64,000 nt of DNA from Pseudoponticoccus marisrubri (GCF_001482405.1 NZ_LPXO01000007.1:67001-131000); one strand, 5' to 3'. Counted from the first letter of the stretch, positions 18,241 through 28,779 are shown. Translations and numbers: made by a program. The notes: a model not told the origin generated them from the letters alone.

Positions 18241-19002
18241 TCAGCGCTGCGGCATCCGCACGGCGGCATCCAGCCGGATCGTGGTGCCGTTGAGATAGGG
18301 GTTCTCGAGGATCTGGCAGACCATCTGCGCGTATTCCGCCGGGTCGCCCAGGCGGTGCGGGAAGGGGATGTTGGCCACGATGCCGGCGGTGGTCTCCTCG
18401 GGCAGGCCCATCATCATGGGCGTCTCGAACAGGCCCGGGGCGATCGCCATGACGCGCACGCCCTGCCGGGCCATGTCACGTGCGGCGGGCAGGCACATGG
18501 CGGCGATCGCGCCCTTGGAGGCGGCATAGGCCGCCTGCCCCACCTGCCCGTCCTGCCAGGCGATGCTGGCCGTGTTCACGATCACGCCGCGCTCGCCGCT
18601 TGCCAGCGGGTCGAGCGCCATCATCTCGCGCGCGGCATGGGACATGACGTAGAAGGTGCCCAGCAGGTTCACCCGGATGGTCTTCTCGAAAACCTCGGTG
18701 CCCAGCCGGCCCTCGCGCCCGACGATGCGGGCCGCGGGCGCGACCCCGGCGCAGTTCACCGCCACGCGCGGCGCGCCCAGCGTGTCGCGGATCTCGGTCA
18801 CCGCCGCGGCGACCGACGCCTCGTCGCCCACATCCGTCTGCACTGCATGGCCGCCGATCTCGGACGCGACCTGCGCCGCGCCTGCCCCGTCGAAATCGAG
18901 GATCCCGACCCGCGCGCCCTCGGCCGCCAGCCGCCGCGCGGTGGCCGCGCCCAGACCGCTTGCCCCGCCCGTGACGATCGCCACCTGTCCGCCGATCTCC
19001 AT
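18241..19002 (-). CDS. SDR-family dehydrogenase, 3-hydroxyacyl-CoA dehydrogenase type II-like
   Basis: NAD(P)-dependent short-chain dehydrogenase of 253 residues. Seen: the cofactor motif TGGASGLGAA, the acidic residue LDFDG that favours NAD, NCAG, the catalytic Ser in NTASIAWQDG and the YAASK pair. The tail PYLNGTTIRLDAAVRM and the text GVAPAARIVGREGRLGTEVF match type II 3-hydroxyacyl-CoA dehydrogenases (HSD10-like). With the downstream FadJ-like enzyme it suggests oxidation of a hydroxyacyl-CoA. The start follows GGAGAG. Confidence 0.85.
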   Translation of the reverse strand: MEIGGQVAIVTGGASGLGAATARRLAAEGARVGILDFDGAGAAQVASEIGGHAVQTDVGDEASVAAAVTEIRDTLGAPRVAVNCAGVAPAARIVGREGRLGTEVFEKTIRVNLLGTFYVMSHAAREMMALDPLASGERGVIVNTASIAWQDGQVGQAAYAASKGAIAAMCLPAARDMARQGVRVMAIAPGLFETPMMMGLPEETTAGIVANIPFPHRLGDPAEYAQMVCQILENPYLNGTTIRLDAAVRMPQR

Positions 19003-19016
19003 CCGCTCTCCTTCCC

Positions 19017-19042
19017 GGCCGGGCCGCCCGCGGCGCCCGGCC
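19017..19042 (-). terminator. Stem-loop between dctM and the SDR gene
   Basis: GGCCGGGC (19017-19024) and GCCCGGCC (19035-19042) form a perfect 8-bp stem with a 10-base loop in the 72-base gap. No T-run follows, so it may only attenuate transcription from the TRAP genes into the SDR and fadJ-like genes. Confidence 0.4.
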
Positions 19043-19074
19043 CTGTCCGTTGTTGATGACCCCGCGCCCCGGCC

Positions 19075-20391
19075 CTAGCCGGGGATCAGGAACAGCGTGA
19101 TCGCGGGGAACGCCACCAGCAGCACCACGCGCAGCAGGTCCGAGACCACGTAGTAGAGCACCGCGCTGTAGGTCTTGACCATGGGCGTTTCCGGATCCAT
19201 CGCGTTGATCACGAAGAGGTTCATCCCCACCGGTGGCGTGATCAGCCCGACCTCGACCACGATCAGCACGAGAATGCCGAACCAGATCGCCACGTGCTCG
19301 GCCGACATGCCGAAATCCAGCGCCGAGATCACCGGAAAGAAGATCGGGATCGTCAACAGGATCATCGACAGGCTGTCCATGAAGCAGCCCAGCAGCAGGT
19401 AGATGACAAGGATCACCGCCAGCACCATGATCGGCGCGAGGCCCAGCTCCACCACCCAGTTGGACAGCTCCTGCGGCACCCGTGTGCGGGCCAGGAACAG
19501 GTTGTAGAAGGCCGCGCCCAGCACGATGAAGAAGATCATCGCGGACGAGCGCGCGGTGTCGGCAAAGCTGTCCAACAGGGTGCGGAAGGTCAGCCCGCCG
19601 CTGGCCAGCGCGATGATGCCGGTGCCCAGCGCGCCCACGGCGGCGCCCTCGGTGGGCGTGAAGATGCCGCCATAGATGCCGCCCACCACGGCGATGAAGA
19701 CCAGCAGCACCGGCCAGACATCCAGCAGCGCCCGGATGCGCCCCGAGAAGGGCACCGGTTCCCGCACGCCGGCGCTGTCGGGATTCACGCGGACATAGAT
19801 CGACACGGCGATCATGTAGCCCAGCGCCGCCAGCAGCCCGGGCACGAAGGCCGCGAGGAACAGCTTGGCGATGTTCTGCTCGGTCAGGATGGCATAGATC
19901 ACCAGCACCACCGAGGGCGGGATCAGGATGCCCAGCGTGCCGCCCGCAGCGAGGGTGGCGGTCGAGAAGCCGCCCTCGTAGCCGTAGCGCTTGAGCTCGG
20001 GCAATGCGACGCGGCTCATGGTGGCGGCAGTGGCCAGCGAGCTGCCGCAGATCGCGCCGAAGCCCGCGCAGGCGCCGATCGCGGCCATGGCCACCCCGCC
20101 CTTGCGATGGCCCAGCCAGCTTTCGGCGGCCTTGAAGAGCGACTGGCTCATGCCGCCCAGCGTGGCGAAATAGCCCATCAGCAGGAACATCGGCACGATC
20201 GACAGCGAGTAGTTCGAGAAGGTCGAATAGGCCAGGTCCTTGAGCTGCGCCAGCGGCAGCCGGGCCGAGCCCATGACAAGGTAGAAGCCCACGAAGCCCG
20301 TGGTGAACATGGCCAGCCCGATCGGCACGCGCAGGAAGATCAGCAGCAGCAGTGCCGGGAAGGAATAGATTCCGATCTCGAGATTGCTCAA
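19075..20391 (-). CDS. dctM: TRAP transporter large permease (DctM)
   Basis: Large membrane subunit of 438 residues with about 11-12 helices. Family motifs: LLLLIFLRVPIGLAMFTTG, GSSLATAATMSRVALPE, GGTLGILIPPSVVLVIYAI and VEVGLITPPVGMNLFVI. The start is TTG at 20391, overlapping the dctQ stop in a TTGA arrangement; no ATG lies near the conserved N-terminus, and this start gives SNLEIGIYSFPALLLLIF. Translational coupling to dctQ is expected. Confidence 0.88.
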   Translation of the reverse strand: MSNLEIGIYSFPALLLLIFLRVPIGLAMFTTGFVGFYLVMGSARLPLAQLKDLAYSTFSNYSLSIVPMFLLMGYFATLGGMSQSLFKAAESWLGHRKGGVAMAAIGACAGFGAICGSSLATAATMSRVALPELKRYGYEGGFSTATLAAGGTLGILIPPSVVLVIYAILTEQNIAKLFLAAFVPGLLAALGYMIAVSIYVRVNPDSAGVREPVPFSGRIRALLDVWPVLLVFIAVVGGIYGGIFTPTEGAAVGALGTGIIALASGGLTFRTLLDSFADTARSSAMIFFIVLGAAFYNLFLARTRVPQELSNWVVELGLAPIMVLAVILVIYLLLGCFMDSLSMILLTIPIFFPVISALDFGMSAEHVAIWFGILVLIVVEVGLITPPVGMNLFVINAMDPETPMVKTYSAVLYYVVSDLLRVVLLVAFPAITLFLIPG

Positions 20392-20993
20392 TGGTTCGCT
20401 CCAAGCGCATCGGCGACGATGACGCGGCCGGTCAGAAGTTCGTAGAGCCGCACGACGGCCATGTAGACCGACACGATCGCGGCCGCGGTCGCACCCACGA
20501 GGCTGGCCGCGTAGGACCACCAGATCGGGAATTGCAGCAGCAGCGAGGTCTGCACCGCGCCGAAATCATTGGGCATCTTACGCTGCATGCCCGCGCCCAG
20601 CTGGACAGCGATCAGGATCAGCGCCCAGGCGAAGAGGATCGAGATCAGCGCCTCGAGCACCCGGTTGGCACCGCGCGGCAGCGCGTTGGTGAAGATGTCC
20701 ACCGAGGCGTGGCCCGAGGTGATCTGGCAGAAGGGCAGGAAGGCGAAGATGCAGAAGGACATGCCGGCCTCGACCAGCTCGAAATCGCCGGGGATCGCGC
20801 CGATCCCGAGGTCGATCAGCCCCTGCGCAAGGCCGGGGACAAGCCCCATGACAAGGTCGGAATGCAGGCCCGAGTTCAGCGCCCGGCCGAGGATGGACAG
20901 GCAGGTGATCAAGATCAGCAGGGTCAGTACGGCGCCCCCCAGCAACGCCATGAAGCGGGCGATGCCGAAGACGAAGCGGTGCAGGCGATGCAT
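20388..20993 (-). CDS. dctQ: TRAP transporter small permease (DctQ)
   Basis: A 201-residue membrane protein with four hydrophobic helices, of the DctQ type (LLTLLILITCLSILGRALN in the first helix; QITSGHASVDIFTNAL in the conserved middle). It is larger than the common 160-180 residues because of a segment around residues 45-75. It links the DctM subunit to the binding protein. It follows dctP after 60 bases and overlaps dctM. Confidence 0.85.
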   Translation of the reverse strand: MHRLHRFVFGIARFMALLGGAVLTLLILITCLSILGRALNSGLHSDLVMGLVPGLAQGLIDLGIGAIPGDFELVEAGMSFCIFAFLPFCQITSGHASVDIFTNALPRGANRVLEALISILFAWALILIAVQLGAGMQRKMPNDFGAVQTSLLLQFPIWWSYAASLVGATAAAIVSVYMAVVRLYELLTGRVIVADALGANH

Positions 20994-21053
20994 GGCTGTG
21001 TCCCGGAAAGAAGGGCGGGGCCGAGGGCTGTGCCCGGGCCCCGCGTGTCAGGC

Positions 21054-22109
21054 TTACTGGTTGTAGGTGTCCATGGAGGGGTCGTACTCCTCCATCAAGG
21101 CCTTGGCCTGGTCGATCAGGGCCTGGCCGTCGATGCCGCGCCCCTCCATCTCGGCCACCCAGCTTTCGTAGATCGGGTTGACCAGCGTGTCCCAGGCCTC
21201 GGCCTCTTCCTCGGTCACCGTGACGATGTTGTTGCCCATCTCGACGGCAAGCTCGCGCGCCGGGCCGTCGGCATCGGCCTGCGTGCCGCCGGCGAAGATC
21301 GAGAAGGCCTGGCCGGAATGCGCGTCGATCACCGCCTGCAGGTCCTCGGGCAGGCTTTCATAGCGGTCCTTGTTCATCGCCAGAACGAAGGTCAGCGTAT
21401 AGAGCGCCGCGCCCTCGAACTCGGTGTGGTTGTCGACCAGCTCGGGGATCTTCAGCGCGCTGGTGACTTCCCACGGGATCGTGGTGCCGTCGATCACGCC
21501 CTTGGACAGGCCCTCGGGGATCGCGGGCACCGGCATGCCGATCGGCTCGGCGCCGACGCGGTTCAGCAGGTCGTTCACCAGCCGCGAGCCACCGCGGATT
21601 TTCATGCCTTCGAGGTCCGAGGGCATGCTGACCGGCGCGTTGGTGTGGAACATCCCCGGGCCATGTACCCACGTGCCGATGATGTGCACGTCGGCAAACT
21701 CGCCATCCTTCATGTGCTCGTCGAACATGTTCCAGTAGGCGTAGGAGCCGGCGCGGGCATCCTCGACCATGAAGGGCAGCTCGAACACCTCGGTGGTGGG
21801 GAAGCGGCCCGGCGTGTAGCCGACCACGGTCCAGACGATGTCGGCGATGCCGTCGATCGCCTGGTCCATCAGCTCGGGCGGGGTGCCGCCCAGTTGCATG
21901 GCGGGAAAGCGCTCGATCTCGATGCGGCCCTCGGAGGCCTCTTCGACATTGTCCGCCCAGACATCGAGGATCTGCGTCGGCACGTTGGCCTGTGCCGGCA
22001 GGAACTGGTGCAGCGTCAGCGTGACGTCCTGCGCCGCGACGTTGGTCGTGGTCAGCGCCGTGGCCAGCGCGGCCCCGGCAACGCCCATGAGGGCTCTGCG
22101 TGTGGTCAT
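21054..22109 (-). CDS. dctP: TRAP transporter periplasmic substrate-binding protein (DctP)
   Basis: A 351-residue DctP-family binding protein with a cleavable signal (residues 1 to about 26, TTRRALMGVAGAALATA, ending NVAAQD; the RR pair could make it Tat-type). Conserved parts: ERFPAMQLGGTPPELMDQAI, GMKIRGGSRLVNDLLNRVGA (containing the R that binds carboxylates in this family) and WEVTSALKIPELVDNHTEF. The start at 22109 follows GGAGGACA. An organic or sugar acid ligand is likely from the family; the exact one is not readable. Confidence 0.88.
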   Translation of the reverse strand: MTTRRALMGVAGAALATALTTTNVAAQDVTLTLHQFLPAQANVPTQILDVWADNVEEASEGRIEIERFPAMQLGGTPPELMDQAIDGIADIVWTVVGYTPGRFPTTEVFELPFMVEDARAGSYAYWNMFDEHMKDGEFADVHIIGTWVHGPGMFHTNAPVSMPSDLEGMKIRGGSRLVNDLLNRVGAEPIGMPVPAIPEGLSKGVIDGTTIPWEVTSALKIPELVDNHTEFEGAALYTLTFVLAMNKDRYESLPEDLQAVIDAHSGQAFSIFAGGTQADADGPARELAVEMGNNIVTVTEEEAEAWDTLVNPIYESWVAEMEGRGIDGQALIDQAKALMEEYDPSMDTYNQ

Positions 22110-22315
22110 GATTGTCCTCCCTGATGACAAGTTCCGGCGCCGGCGCTCAGGCTCGCGCGCCAAATGATGGTGCTGTTATCTCCCCGACAGGGGCTACGCG
22201 ACGACACGCATTCTGCGCGTCTGCGCCCGTCGCGCAAGATCCGGATCTGGCTGTGATCATCGTCTCCTCCCGCGCGTGGTCCCCCACCAGCGTCGCCGCC
22301 ACTCTATGGCAAATC

Positions 22316-22369
22316 GCGCGACATGTTGCAACAGTCTTCGATTTCCCGGCAATTTGTAACATGACGCGG
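22316..22369. promoter_or_regulatory. Interrupted dyad upstream of dctP
   Basis: Arms CGCGACATGTTGCAA (from about 22317 to 22331) and TTGTAACATGACGCG (22354-22368) are inverted copies differing at two positions, with a 22-base gap. It lies about 205 bases upstream of dctP in an A/T-richer patch. It could be a binding site for a regulator of the TRAP operon; no regulator gene is present in the cluster. Confidence 0.45.
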
Positions 22370-22528
22370 GCCGTGCCGGGTAACGCGGCCTGGCGAATCC
22401 CGTCGTTCCGCATCTTGGCCACGCCAAGGCGGGATCGCCACCGTGTTAACGGTCACAGGCGTGCCGCAGGGGAAAACACGCAATCATGAGATGTTAGCGT
22501 GGGCCAATCCACACCCAAAGGGAGAGAT

Positions 22529-22554
22529 GGCCGCGCCCCGGCTGCGGCGCGGCC
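22529..22554 (-). terminator. Stem-loop after the rraA-like gene
   Basis: GGCCGCGCC (22529-22537) and GGCGCGGCC (22546-22554) form a perfect 9-bp stem with an 8-base loop just beyond the minus-strand stop at 22563. The downstream stretch on the minus strand reads ATCTCTCCCTTT, so this is a plausible, though not textbook, terminator for the ilvD-phyH-dapA-rraA unit. Confidence 0.55.
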
Positions 22555-22562
22555 GGGCTGGC

Positions 22563-23288
22563 CTAGCGGCCGTTCTTCGCGCGCCATTCCTTGAAAAGCG
22601 CCAGGTTTTCGTCCTGCGTGGCCGGGTAGAGCCCGATGATCGTGGCGCCGCCGCGCACCTGCTCGATCACGAAATCCTCGTAGGCGGTCATCTCGACCGC
22701 CTCCTCGGCCACCTCGTCGGCCAGGTGGGCGGGAATCACGATCACGCTGTCATCGTCGCCGACAAGGATGTCGCCGGGAAAGACCGGCGCGTCGCCGCAG
22801 CCGATCGGCACGTTGATGTCGATCGCCTCGTTGGTGGTCAGGTTGGTCGGGCTTGAGGGGCGCGCGTGATAGGCGGGCATGTCCAGCTGCCCGATATTCA
22901 TCGCGTCGCGGAACCCGCCATCGGTGACCACCCCCGCCCCGCCGCGCATCATCAGCCGGGTGATCAGGATGTCGCCGGCGCTGGCGGCCGTGGCGCTCTT
23001 GCGGCTGTCCATGACGAAGACATGGCCCGGCGGGCAGGTCTCGATCGCCTTGCGCTGCGGGTGGTCGGGGTTGCGGAACTCGACCAGCTGGTTGCGGTCC
23101 TCGCGCGCGGGCATGTAGCGCAGCGTGAAGGCGGGCCCGACCATGTTGCGCCCCTTGGGCGCCACCGGCCGCACGTCCTGGATCACCTGGTGGCGCAACC
23201 CGCGCTTGTAGAGCGCCGTGGCCAGCGTGGCGACGGAGACCTGTTCGAGCTTGGCGCGCGTGGCGTCGGTGAGCGGGTGGTCGGTCAT
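22563..23288 (-). CDS. RraA-like / HMG-type aldolase family protein
   Basis: A 241-residue RraA-superfamily protein. Seen: VSVATLATALYKRGLRHQVI near the start, the active-site region AGDILITRLMMRGGAGVVTD followed by GGFRD, and GDILVGDDDSVIVIPAHLAD. In class II pyruvate aldolases of this fold (4-hydroxy-4-methyl-2-oxoglutarate aldolases) the R and D of the GxRD motif bind substrate and metal, and they are present. As the last gene of a dehydratase-dioxygenase-lyase unit, a metabolic aldolase or decarboxylase is more likely than an RNase E inhibitor. Confidence 0.8.
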   Translation of the reverse strand: MTDHPLTDATRAKLEQVSVATLATALYKRGLRHQVIQDVRPVAPKGRNMVGPAFTLRYMPAREDRNQLVEFRNPDHPQRKAIETCPPGHVFVMDSRKSATAASAGDILITRLMMRGGAGVVTDGGFRDAMNIGQLDMPAYHARPSSPTNLTTNEAIDINVPIGCGDAPVFPGDILVGDDDSVIVIPAHLADEVAEEAVEMTAYEDFVIEQVRGGATIIGLYPATQDENLALFKEWRAKNGR

Positions 23289-23370
23289 GGTGGGACATCC
23301 TTCGGTTGAGGGGCGGCGGGGGCCGCGTCTGCCGGGCCGGGTCAGGCGGCCTGCCCGCCCGGCCCCGGGA

Positions 23371-24270
23371 TCATTTCAGCAATCCGTGGCGGGTCAGGAA
23401 ATCGCGCAGCCGGCCCAGCTGCTCCTTCGAGAGCGGCCAGGCCGCGGGCGGGCGGGCGCCGCCGCACTCCTCGCCCATCAGCGACAGCGCCGCCTTGACG
23501 CCGGGCACGTTGGCGCCGCCCTGCTCCTCGGCGCGGATCTCCTCGAAGACTTGCATGCCGGCGATGAGGCTGCGCGCCTGCGCGTAATCCCCACCCTCCA
23601 GCGCGGCCGAGATCGCGACCGACCGTTCGGGCCAGACATTGATCAGCCCGCTGGTGAAACCGCGCGCGCCCACGGCGCAGAAGGCCGGCGCCCAGGTCTC
23701 GGCCAGACCGCCCACCCAGGCGACATGCTCCGGCGCGGCCGCCATCGCGGCCTTGAGCCTCATCGGGTTGGGCGTGGCCCATTTCACGCCGACCACCCCC
23801 GGCACGGCACAGAGCGCGGCGATGGTGTCGGTGCCGATCGCGTCGTTGCGCAGGTAGAGGATCAGCGGCAGCCCCTGCCCGGCCCGGCCGATCGCGGTGA
23901 CGTAGTCGACCAGCCCGCGCGGCGCCACGAAGGGATCGGGCGGCTGGTGGATCATCAGCGCCGCCGCCCCGGCCTCGGCCGAGGCCTCGGCCAGGCGGCA
24001 GGCATCGCGGATGCCACGCCCGACCCCGGCCACCAGCGGCACGCGCCCGGCCACGTGGCCGGCCGCCGCCTGAATCATCGCGACGGCCTCGTCCATCGTC
24101 AGCCCGTAGAACTCGGAGGTGTTGCCATTGGCGGTCAGCAAATGCACCCCCGCCCCCACGGCGCGGTCCACGATGCCGGCCAGCCGCTCCGGCGCGATCT
24201 CGCCCGCGTCGTCGAACGGGGTCACGAGGATGCCCGAGACCCCGCGCAGCGCCGTGGCCAGATCGCTCAT
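23371..24270 (-). CDS. Dihydrodipicolinate synthase/N-acetylneuraminate lyase family protein
   Basis: A 299-residue (beta/alpha)8 enzyme of the DapA family. Seen: VTPFD near residue 17, LLTANGNTSEFYGLT (family motif GGxGE replaced by ANGNTSEF), Tyr139 in LILYL and the Schiff-base Lys163 in GVVGVKWATP. The altered substrate loop argues against lysine biosynthesis and for a 2-keto-3-deoxy acid aldolase or dehydratase in sugar-acid breakdown. The ATG at 24270 overlaps the stop of the upstream gene (ATGA), so the two are coupled. Confidence 0.83.
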   Translation of the reverse strand: MSDLATALRGVSGILVTPFDDAGEIAPERLAGIVDRAVGAGVHLLTANGNTSEFYGLTMDEAVAMIQAAAGHVAGRVPLVAGVGRGIRDACRLAEASAEAGAAALMIHQPPDPFVAPRGLVDYVTAIGRAGQGLPLILYLRNDAIGTDTIAALCAVPGVVGVKWATPNPMRLKAAMAAAPEHVAWVGGLAETWAPAFCAVGARGFTSGLINVWPERSVAISAALEGGDYAQARSLIAGMQVFEEIRAEEQGGANVPGVKAALSLMGEECGGARPPAAWPLSKEQLGRLRDFLTRHGLLK

Positions 24271-25154
24271 TCCGCCACCTCGAAGCTGCGTTTGCCCATC
24301 GCCTTCTGCACCTCGTAGATCGAGCCCTGCGTCGGCGCATCGGGCAGCGCCACGCGCATCGGGCAGGCCACCACCCGCGGCTCCAGCGTGGGCGCGCCGC
24401 AGAGCAGGCGCGAATCGAACTCCTCGATCCCCTCCCACCGGCCCTTGCCGCCGACGACCGGGAAGGCATCCGCCGCCATCATCTCGTAGAAGATGATCCG
24501 GCGGTCGCGGGTCGAGCGGTTGAGCGCCGAGCCATGCACGATGCGCGCATGGTGGATCGAGATCGACCCCGCCGGCCCCATCAGCGGCACGGCATCGGCC
24601 ATGTCCAGCCCCGCGGCCTGAAGGTCGATCGCGCCGGCGAAGACCCCGTCATGGTGGTGATCGAAGACACCCGCGCGATGCGTGCCGGGGAAGACCATCA
24701 GCGGACCGTTCGCCTCGGTCATGTCGTCGACGATCAGCCCCACGGCGAGCACGTCATCGTTTGTGTAGGGATAGAAGGCCCAGTCCTGGTGCCATTCCAC
24801 CGCCGCGCCGTAGCCCGCGCTCTTCATGTTGAGCTTGGTGGTCTGCAGGCGCAGGTCGGGTCCGATCAGGTCGCGCACCGGTGCAAGGATATGGTCCGAG
24901 CGCATCAGGTCGTCGATCACCTGCGACTGCGTATGCGGCAGCTTGACCCGGCGGATGCGCGGATCGGCGGGGCTGTGGCTGTCCTCGAGGTCGATCCGGT
25001 CATCCGAGGCGGTCATGCCCGCCGCCACGTCGCGGAACCGCGCGATCTCGTCCCGGATCTGCGCGATGATCTCCATCGGCACCCGGTTCTCCAACACGAG
25101 GTAGCCCTGGTCGCGGTAGAAGGCGACCTGTTCGGCACTCAGCACTTCGCTCAT
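24267..25154 (-). CDS. Phytanoyl-CoA dioxygenase (PhyH) family Fe(II)/2-oxoglutarate oxygenase
   Basis: A 295-residue non-haem iron oxygenase. The iron ligands are probably H122 and D124 (WHQDWAFYPY) and H207 (HHARIVHGSALNRS), with a following Arg for 2-oxoglutarate. N-terminal text EQVAFYRDQGYLVLENRV is typical of PhyH proteins. Such enzymes hydroxylate small substrates; here the placement between a dehydratase and a lyase suggests hydroxylation or oxidative demethylation of a sugar or hydroxy acid. That role is inference. Confidence 0.84.
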   Translation of the reverse strand: MSEVLSAEQVAFYRDQGYLVLENRVPMEIIAQIRDEIARFRDVAAGMTASDDRIDLEDSHSPADPRIRRVKLPHTQSQVIDDLMRSDHILAPVRDLIGPDLRLQTTKLNMKSAGYGAAVEWHQDWAFYPYTNDDVLAVGLIVDDMTEANGPLMVFPGTHRAGVFDHHHDGVFAGAIDLQAAGLDMADAVPLMGPAGSISIHHARIVHGSALNRSTRDRRIIFYEMMAADAFPVVGGKGRWEGIEEFDSRLLCGAPTLEPRVVACPMRVALPDAPTQGSIYEVQKAMGKRSFEVAE

Positions 25155-25193
25155 CCTGTCTCCTCCCCTTGTTTCCTTGGCACGGCGGCGCGG

Positions 25194-26924
<1,731 letters not shown>

Positions 26925-27278
26925 GACACCCCCTCAGGCAATCGGATCGGCAGGCCCACCTGCCCTGATGACTCGGTCGCCGATGCCGGGCCATCCCGCC
27001 CGGACCACACCGCGTCCCTTGCGCCAATTGATCCCCCGAGCGGCCGGAGGTCAACCACTCAGGGGATTTTCTGCCGGATTGGGTGCGTGGCGGGGGCGAT
27101 GCACTGTTTCAGGGAACGCGCGCGAATTCGTATGATGACTGGCCATATGCAAGGATACAGGCCACGCCTGCACCATCACTAAATGCTTTTCTCGTCTGCG
27201 CCGTGCCGCCGCCTTGCCGGCCCAGCATGGAACGCCTGCGTGCCATGCGCAAGCAACCTTGCCGGCGTAGAGCTTTTC
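26925..27278. other. 354-base intergenic region, no gene seen
   Basis: It contains the promoter region of the ilvD/edd unit and the 3' flank of the DUF1772 gene. No regulator gene, tRNA or clear terminator was found. Short open frames here have no ribosome site or recognisable sequence. The part at 27100-27200 is more A/T-rich than the rest and is the likeliest promoter position. Confidence 0.4.
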
Positions 27279-27770
27279 TCAGCCGGCCCGCGCAATTGCT
27301 GTAACAGCGAGCAGCAGCAGACCGGCGGCGGCGATGCAGGCCAGGGTGCGGACCGTGTTCCAGAAGGTCCAGCGCGGCAGGTAGGTGGCGCTCCAGTAGG
27401 CGTGCGTGTCGGGGTCGGTGGTCTCCATGCGGGCGAGGGTCTCGTTCATGGGCACGTTGCAGACCACCGTGACGCCGAAACAGCCCAGCAGGTAGACCAG
27501 CCCGGCCGCGGCCATCAGCGTGCCGGTGCGACCGCCAAGAACCAGCGCGCCCTGCGCGATCAGCAGGGCCGAGACGAGCGCCAGCCCGAGGAACAGGGTC
27601 ATGAAGACCCAGCGAAAGACCTCGCGGTTGATGACCTGCATCGCCTCGGGGCCACCGCCGCTGCGCGCCAGCGCGCGCATCAGGAAATCCGAAAAGGCAA
27701 GAAACACGCCGCCGACCAGCGCGTAGGCGAGGACGGCAAGCTGCGAAACGGTGAGGACAAGCGGGGACAT
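27279..27770 (-). CDS. DUF1772 (anthrone oxygenase-like) membrane protein
   Basis: A 163-residue integral membrane protein with four hydrophobic helices. The middle carries the family pattern NREVFRWVFMTLFLG, then FGVTVVCNVPMNETLARM and ending YWSATYLPRWTFWNTVRTL. These match DUF1772 proteins, some of which are related to anthrone oxygenases; the function here is unknown. The start at 27770 follows GAGAGCCCCC, so a weak site. It is 76 bases after the NmrA-like gene. Confidence 0.75.
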   Translation of the reverse strand: MSPLVLTVSQLAVLAYALVGGVFLAFSDFLMRALARSGGGPEAMQVINREVFRWVFMTLFLGLALVSALLIAQGALVLGGRTGTLMAAAGLVYLLGCFGVTVVCNVPMNETLARMETTDPDTHAYWSATYLPRWTFWNTVRTLACIAAAGLLLLAVTAIARAG

Positions 27771-27846
27771 GGGGGCTCTCCCGTGGGGTTGGAGTTTCAG
27801 GGGCGGTTCGACCCGGCGCGAAACGGCGGCCGCGCCGGGCCCGGGA

Positions 27847-28674
27847 TCAGGCGACGTCGCGCCAGGCGCCGGCCACGGCCGCATCGCGGGCGAACTCGGT
27901 GAAATCGCGGGGCGGACGGCCCAGGACCTGCTGCACGCCGTCACGGACCTGCGCGTTGCGCCCGTCCAGCGTCTCGCGCGCGATGCCGGTGAAGACATCG
28001 GCCACGAACTCGCCGCCCGCGCGGGCCACCTCGGCATGGAAGGCCTCGAAGCTGATCGGCACGTGCCGGATCGGGCGCCCGATCGCCGCCGAAAGCGCCA
28101 CCGCCATGTCGGCAAAGCGCATCAGCCGCGGGCCCGTCAGCTCGTAGAGTTGGCCGCGATGGCGCGGCTCGTTCAGCGCCGCCACCGCGGCATCGGCGAT
28201 ATCCTCGACATCGAGGATGGGCTCGGCCACGTCGCCGCCGGGCATCGGCAGCAGGCCCGACAGGATCGGCGCGCGCAGGTAGCCTTCCGAGAAGTTCTGC
28301 GCGAACCAGGCGGCGCGCAGGATGGTGAAGGCGGGGCCGGCATTGCGCACCACCTCCTCGCCGAGCCGGGCATGATGCTCGCCGCGCCCTGACAGCAGGA
28401 CAAGGTGCTCGACCCCGGCGTCGCGCGCCGTCTCGCAGAACGCCGAGAGCGTGTCGACGGCGCCCGGAAAGGCGAGGTCGGGAAAATAGGTGACATAGGC
28501 CGCGCGGACCCCGGAAAGTGCCGGCGCCCATGTCGCGGGGGCCTCCCAGTCGAACGGGATGGGGGCGCCCCGCGCACCGTGGCGCACGGGCAGGCCGCGC
28601 GCCTCGAGGCGGCGGACAACGCGGCGGCCGGTCTTGCCGGTGGCGCCGATGACGAGGATGGGGTCGGTCTGCAT
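27847..28674 (-). CDS. NmrA-like NAD(P)-binding protein
   Basis: A 275-residue atypical short-chain dehydrogenase. The nucleotide motif VIGATGKTGRRVVRRL stands at residues 8-23, followed by short Rossmann elements (VLLSGRGEHHARLGEEVVRN, FTILRAAWFAQNF, DVEDIADAAVAAL). The catalytic Tyr/Lys pair of true SDRs is absent, as usual for NmrA/HSCARG relatives that sense or use NADPH. Start chosen at 28674 after GAAGGAGACG. The promoter region carries a pair of direct repeats likely bound by the AraC regulator upstream. Confidence 0.8.
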   Translation of the reverse strand: MQTDPILVIGATGKTGRRVVRRLEARGLPVRHGARGAPIPFDWEAPATWAPALSGVRAAYVTYFPDLAFPGAVDTLSAFCETARDAGVEHLVLLSGRGEHHARLGEEVVRNAGPAFTILRAAWFAQNFSEGYLRAPILSGLLPMPGGDVAEPILDVEDIADAAVAALNEPRHRGQLYELTGPRLMRFADMAVALSAAIGRPIRHVPISFEAFHAEVARAGGEFVADVFTGIARETLDGRNAQVRDGVQQVLGRPPRDFTEFARDAAVAGAWRDVA

Positions 28675-28706
28675 GGTCGTCTCCTTCGGGTCACTGTGAT
28701 GCCCGA

Positions 28707-28763
28707 TGGATAGCCGGCCGCGCCCCGGACGGTCTTGACCGGCCATGCCAGCCTTTTGACCGG
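28707..28763 (-). promoter_or_regulatory. Candidate AraC operator and promoter of the NmrA-like operon
   Basis: On the minus strand CCGGTCAA occurs at 28756-28763 and 28735-28742, exactly 21 bp apart, and a -10-like TATCCA lies at 28707-28712. The proximal copy is centred about 38 bases before the predicted start site near 28700. This is the classical spacing for AraC-family half-sites on one face of the helix overlapping -35. Confidence 0.6.
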
Positions 28764-28779
28764 TGCCGCCAAGGCGCGT

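Larger units (their letters stand above)
22110..22562. other. 453-base intergenic region upstream of dctP, no gene seen
   Basis: It lies between the rraA-like gene and dctP, both on the minus strand. It must hold the dctP promoter. Visible elements are the dyad at 22316-22369 and a stem-loop near 22529-22554. Open frames here lack ribosome sites and recognisable content, so none is called. Confidence 0.5.

Noticed and set aside
22563-23288. RNase E inhibitor RraA proper
   Set aside because: The operon is catabolic and the GxRD active-site residues of the aldolase branch are kept.
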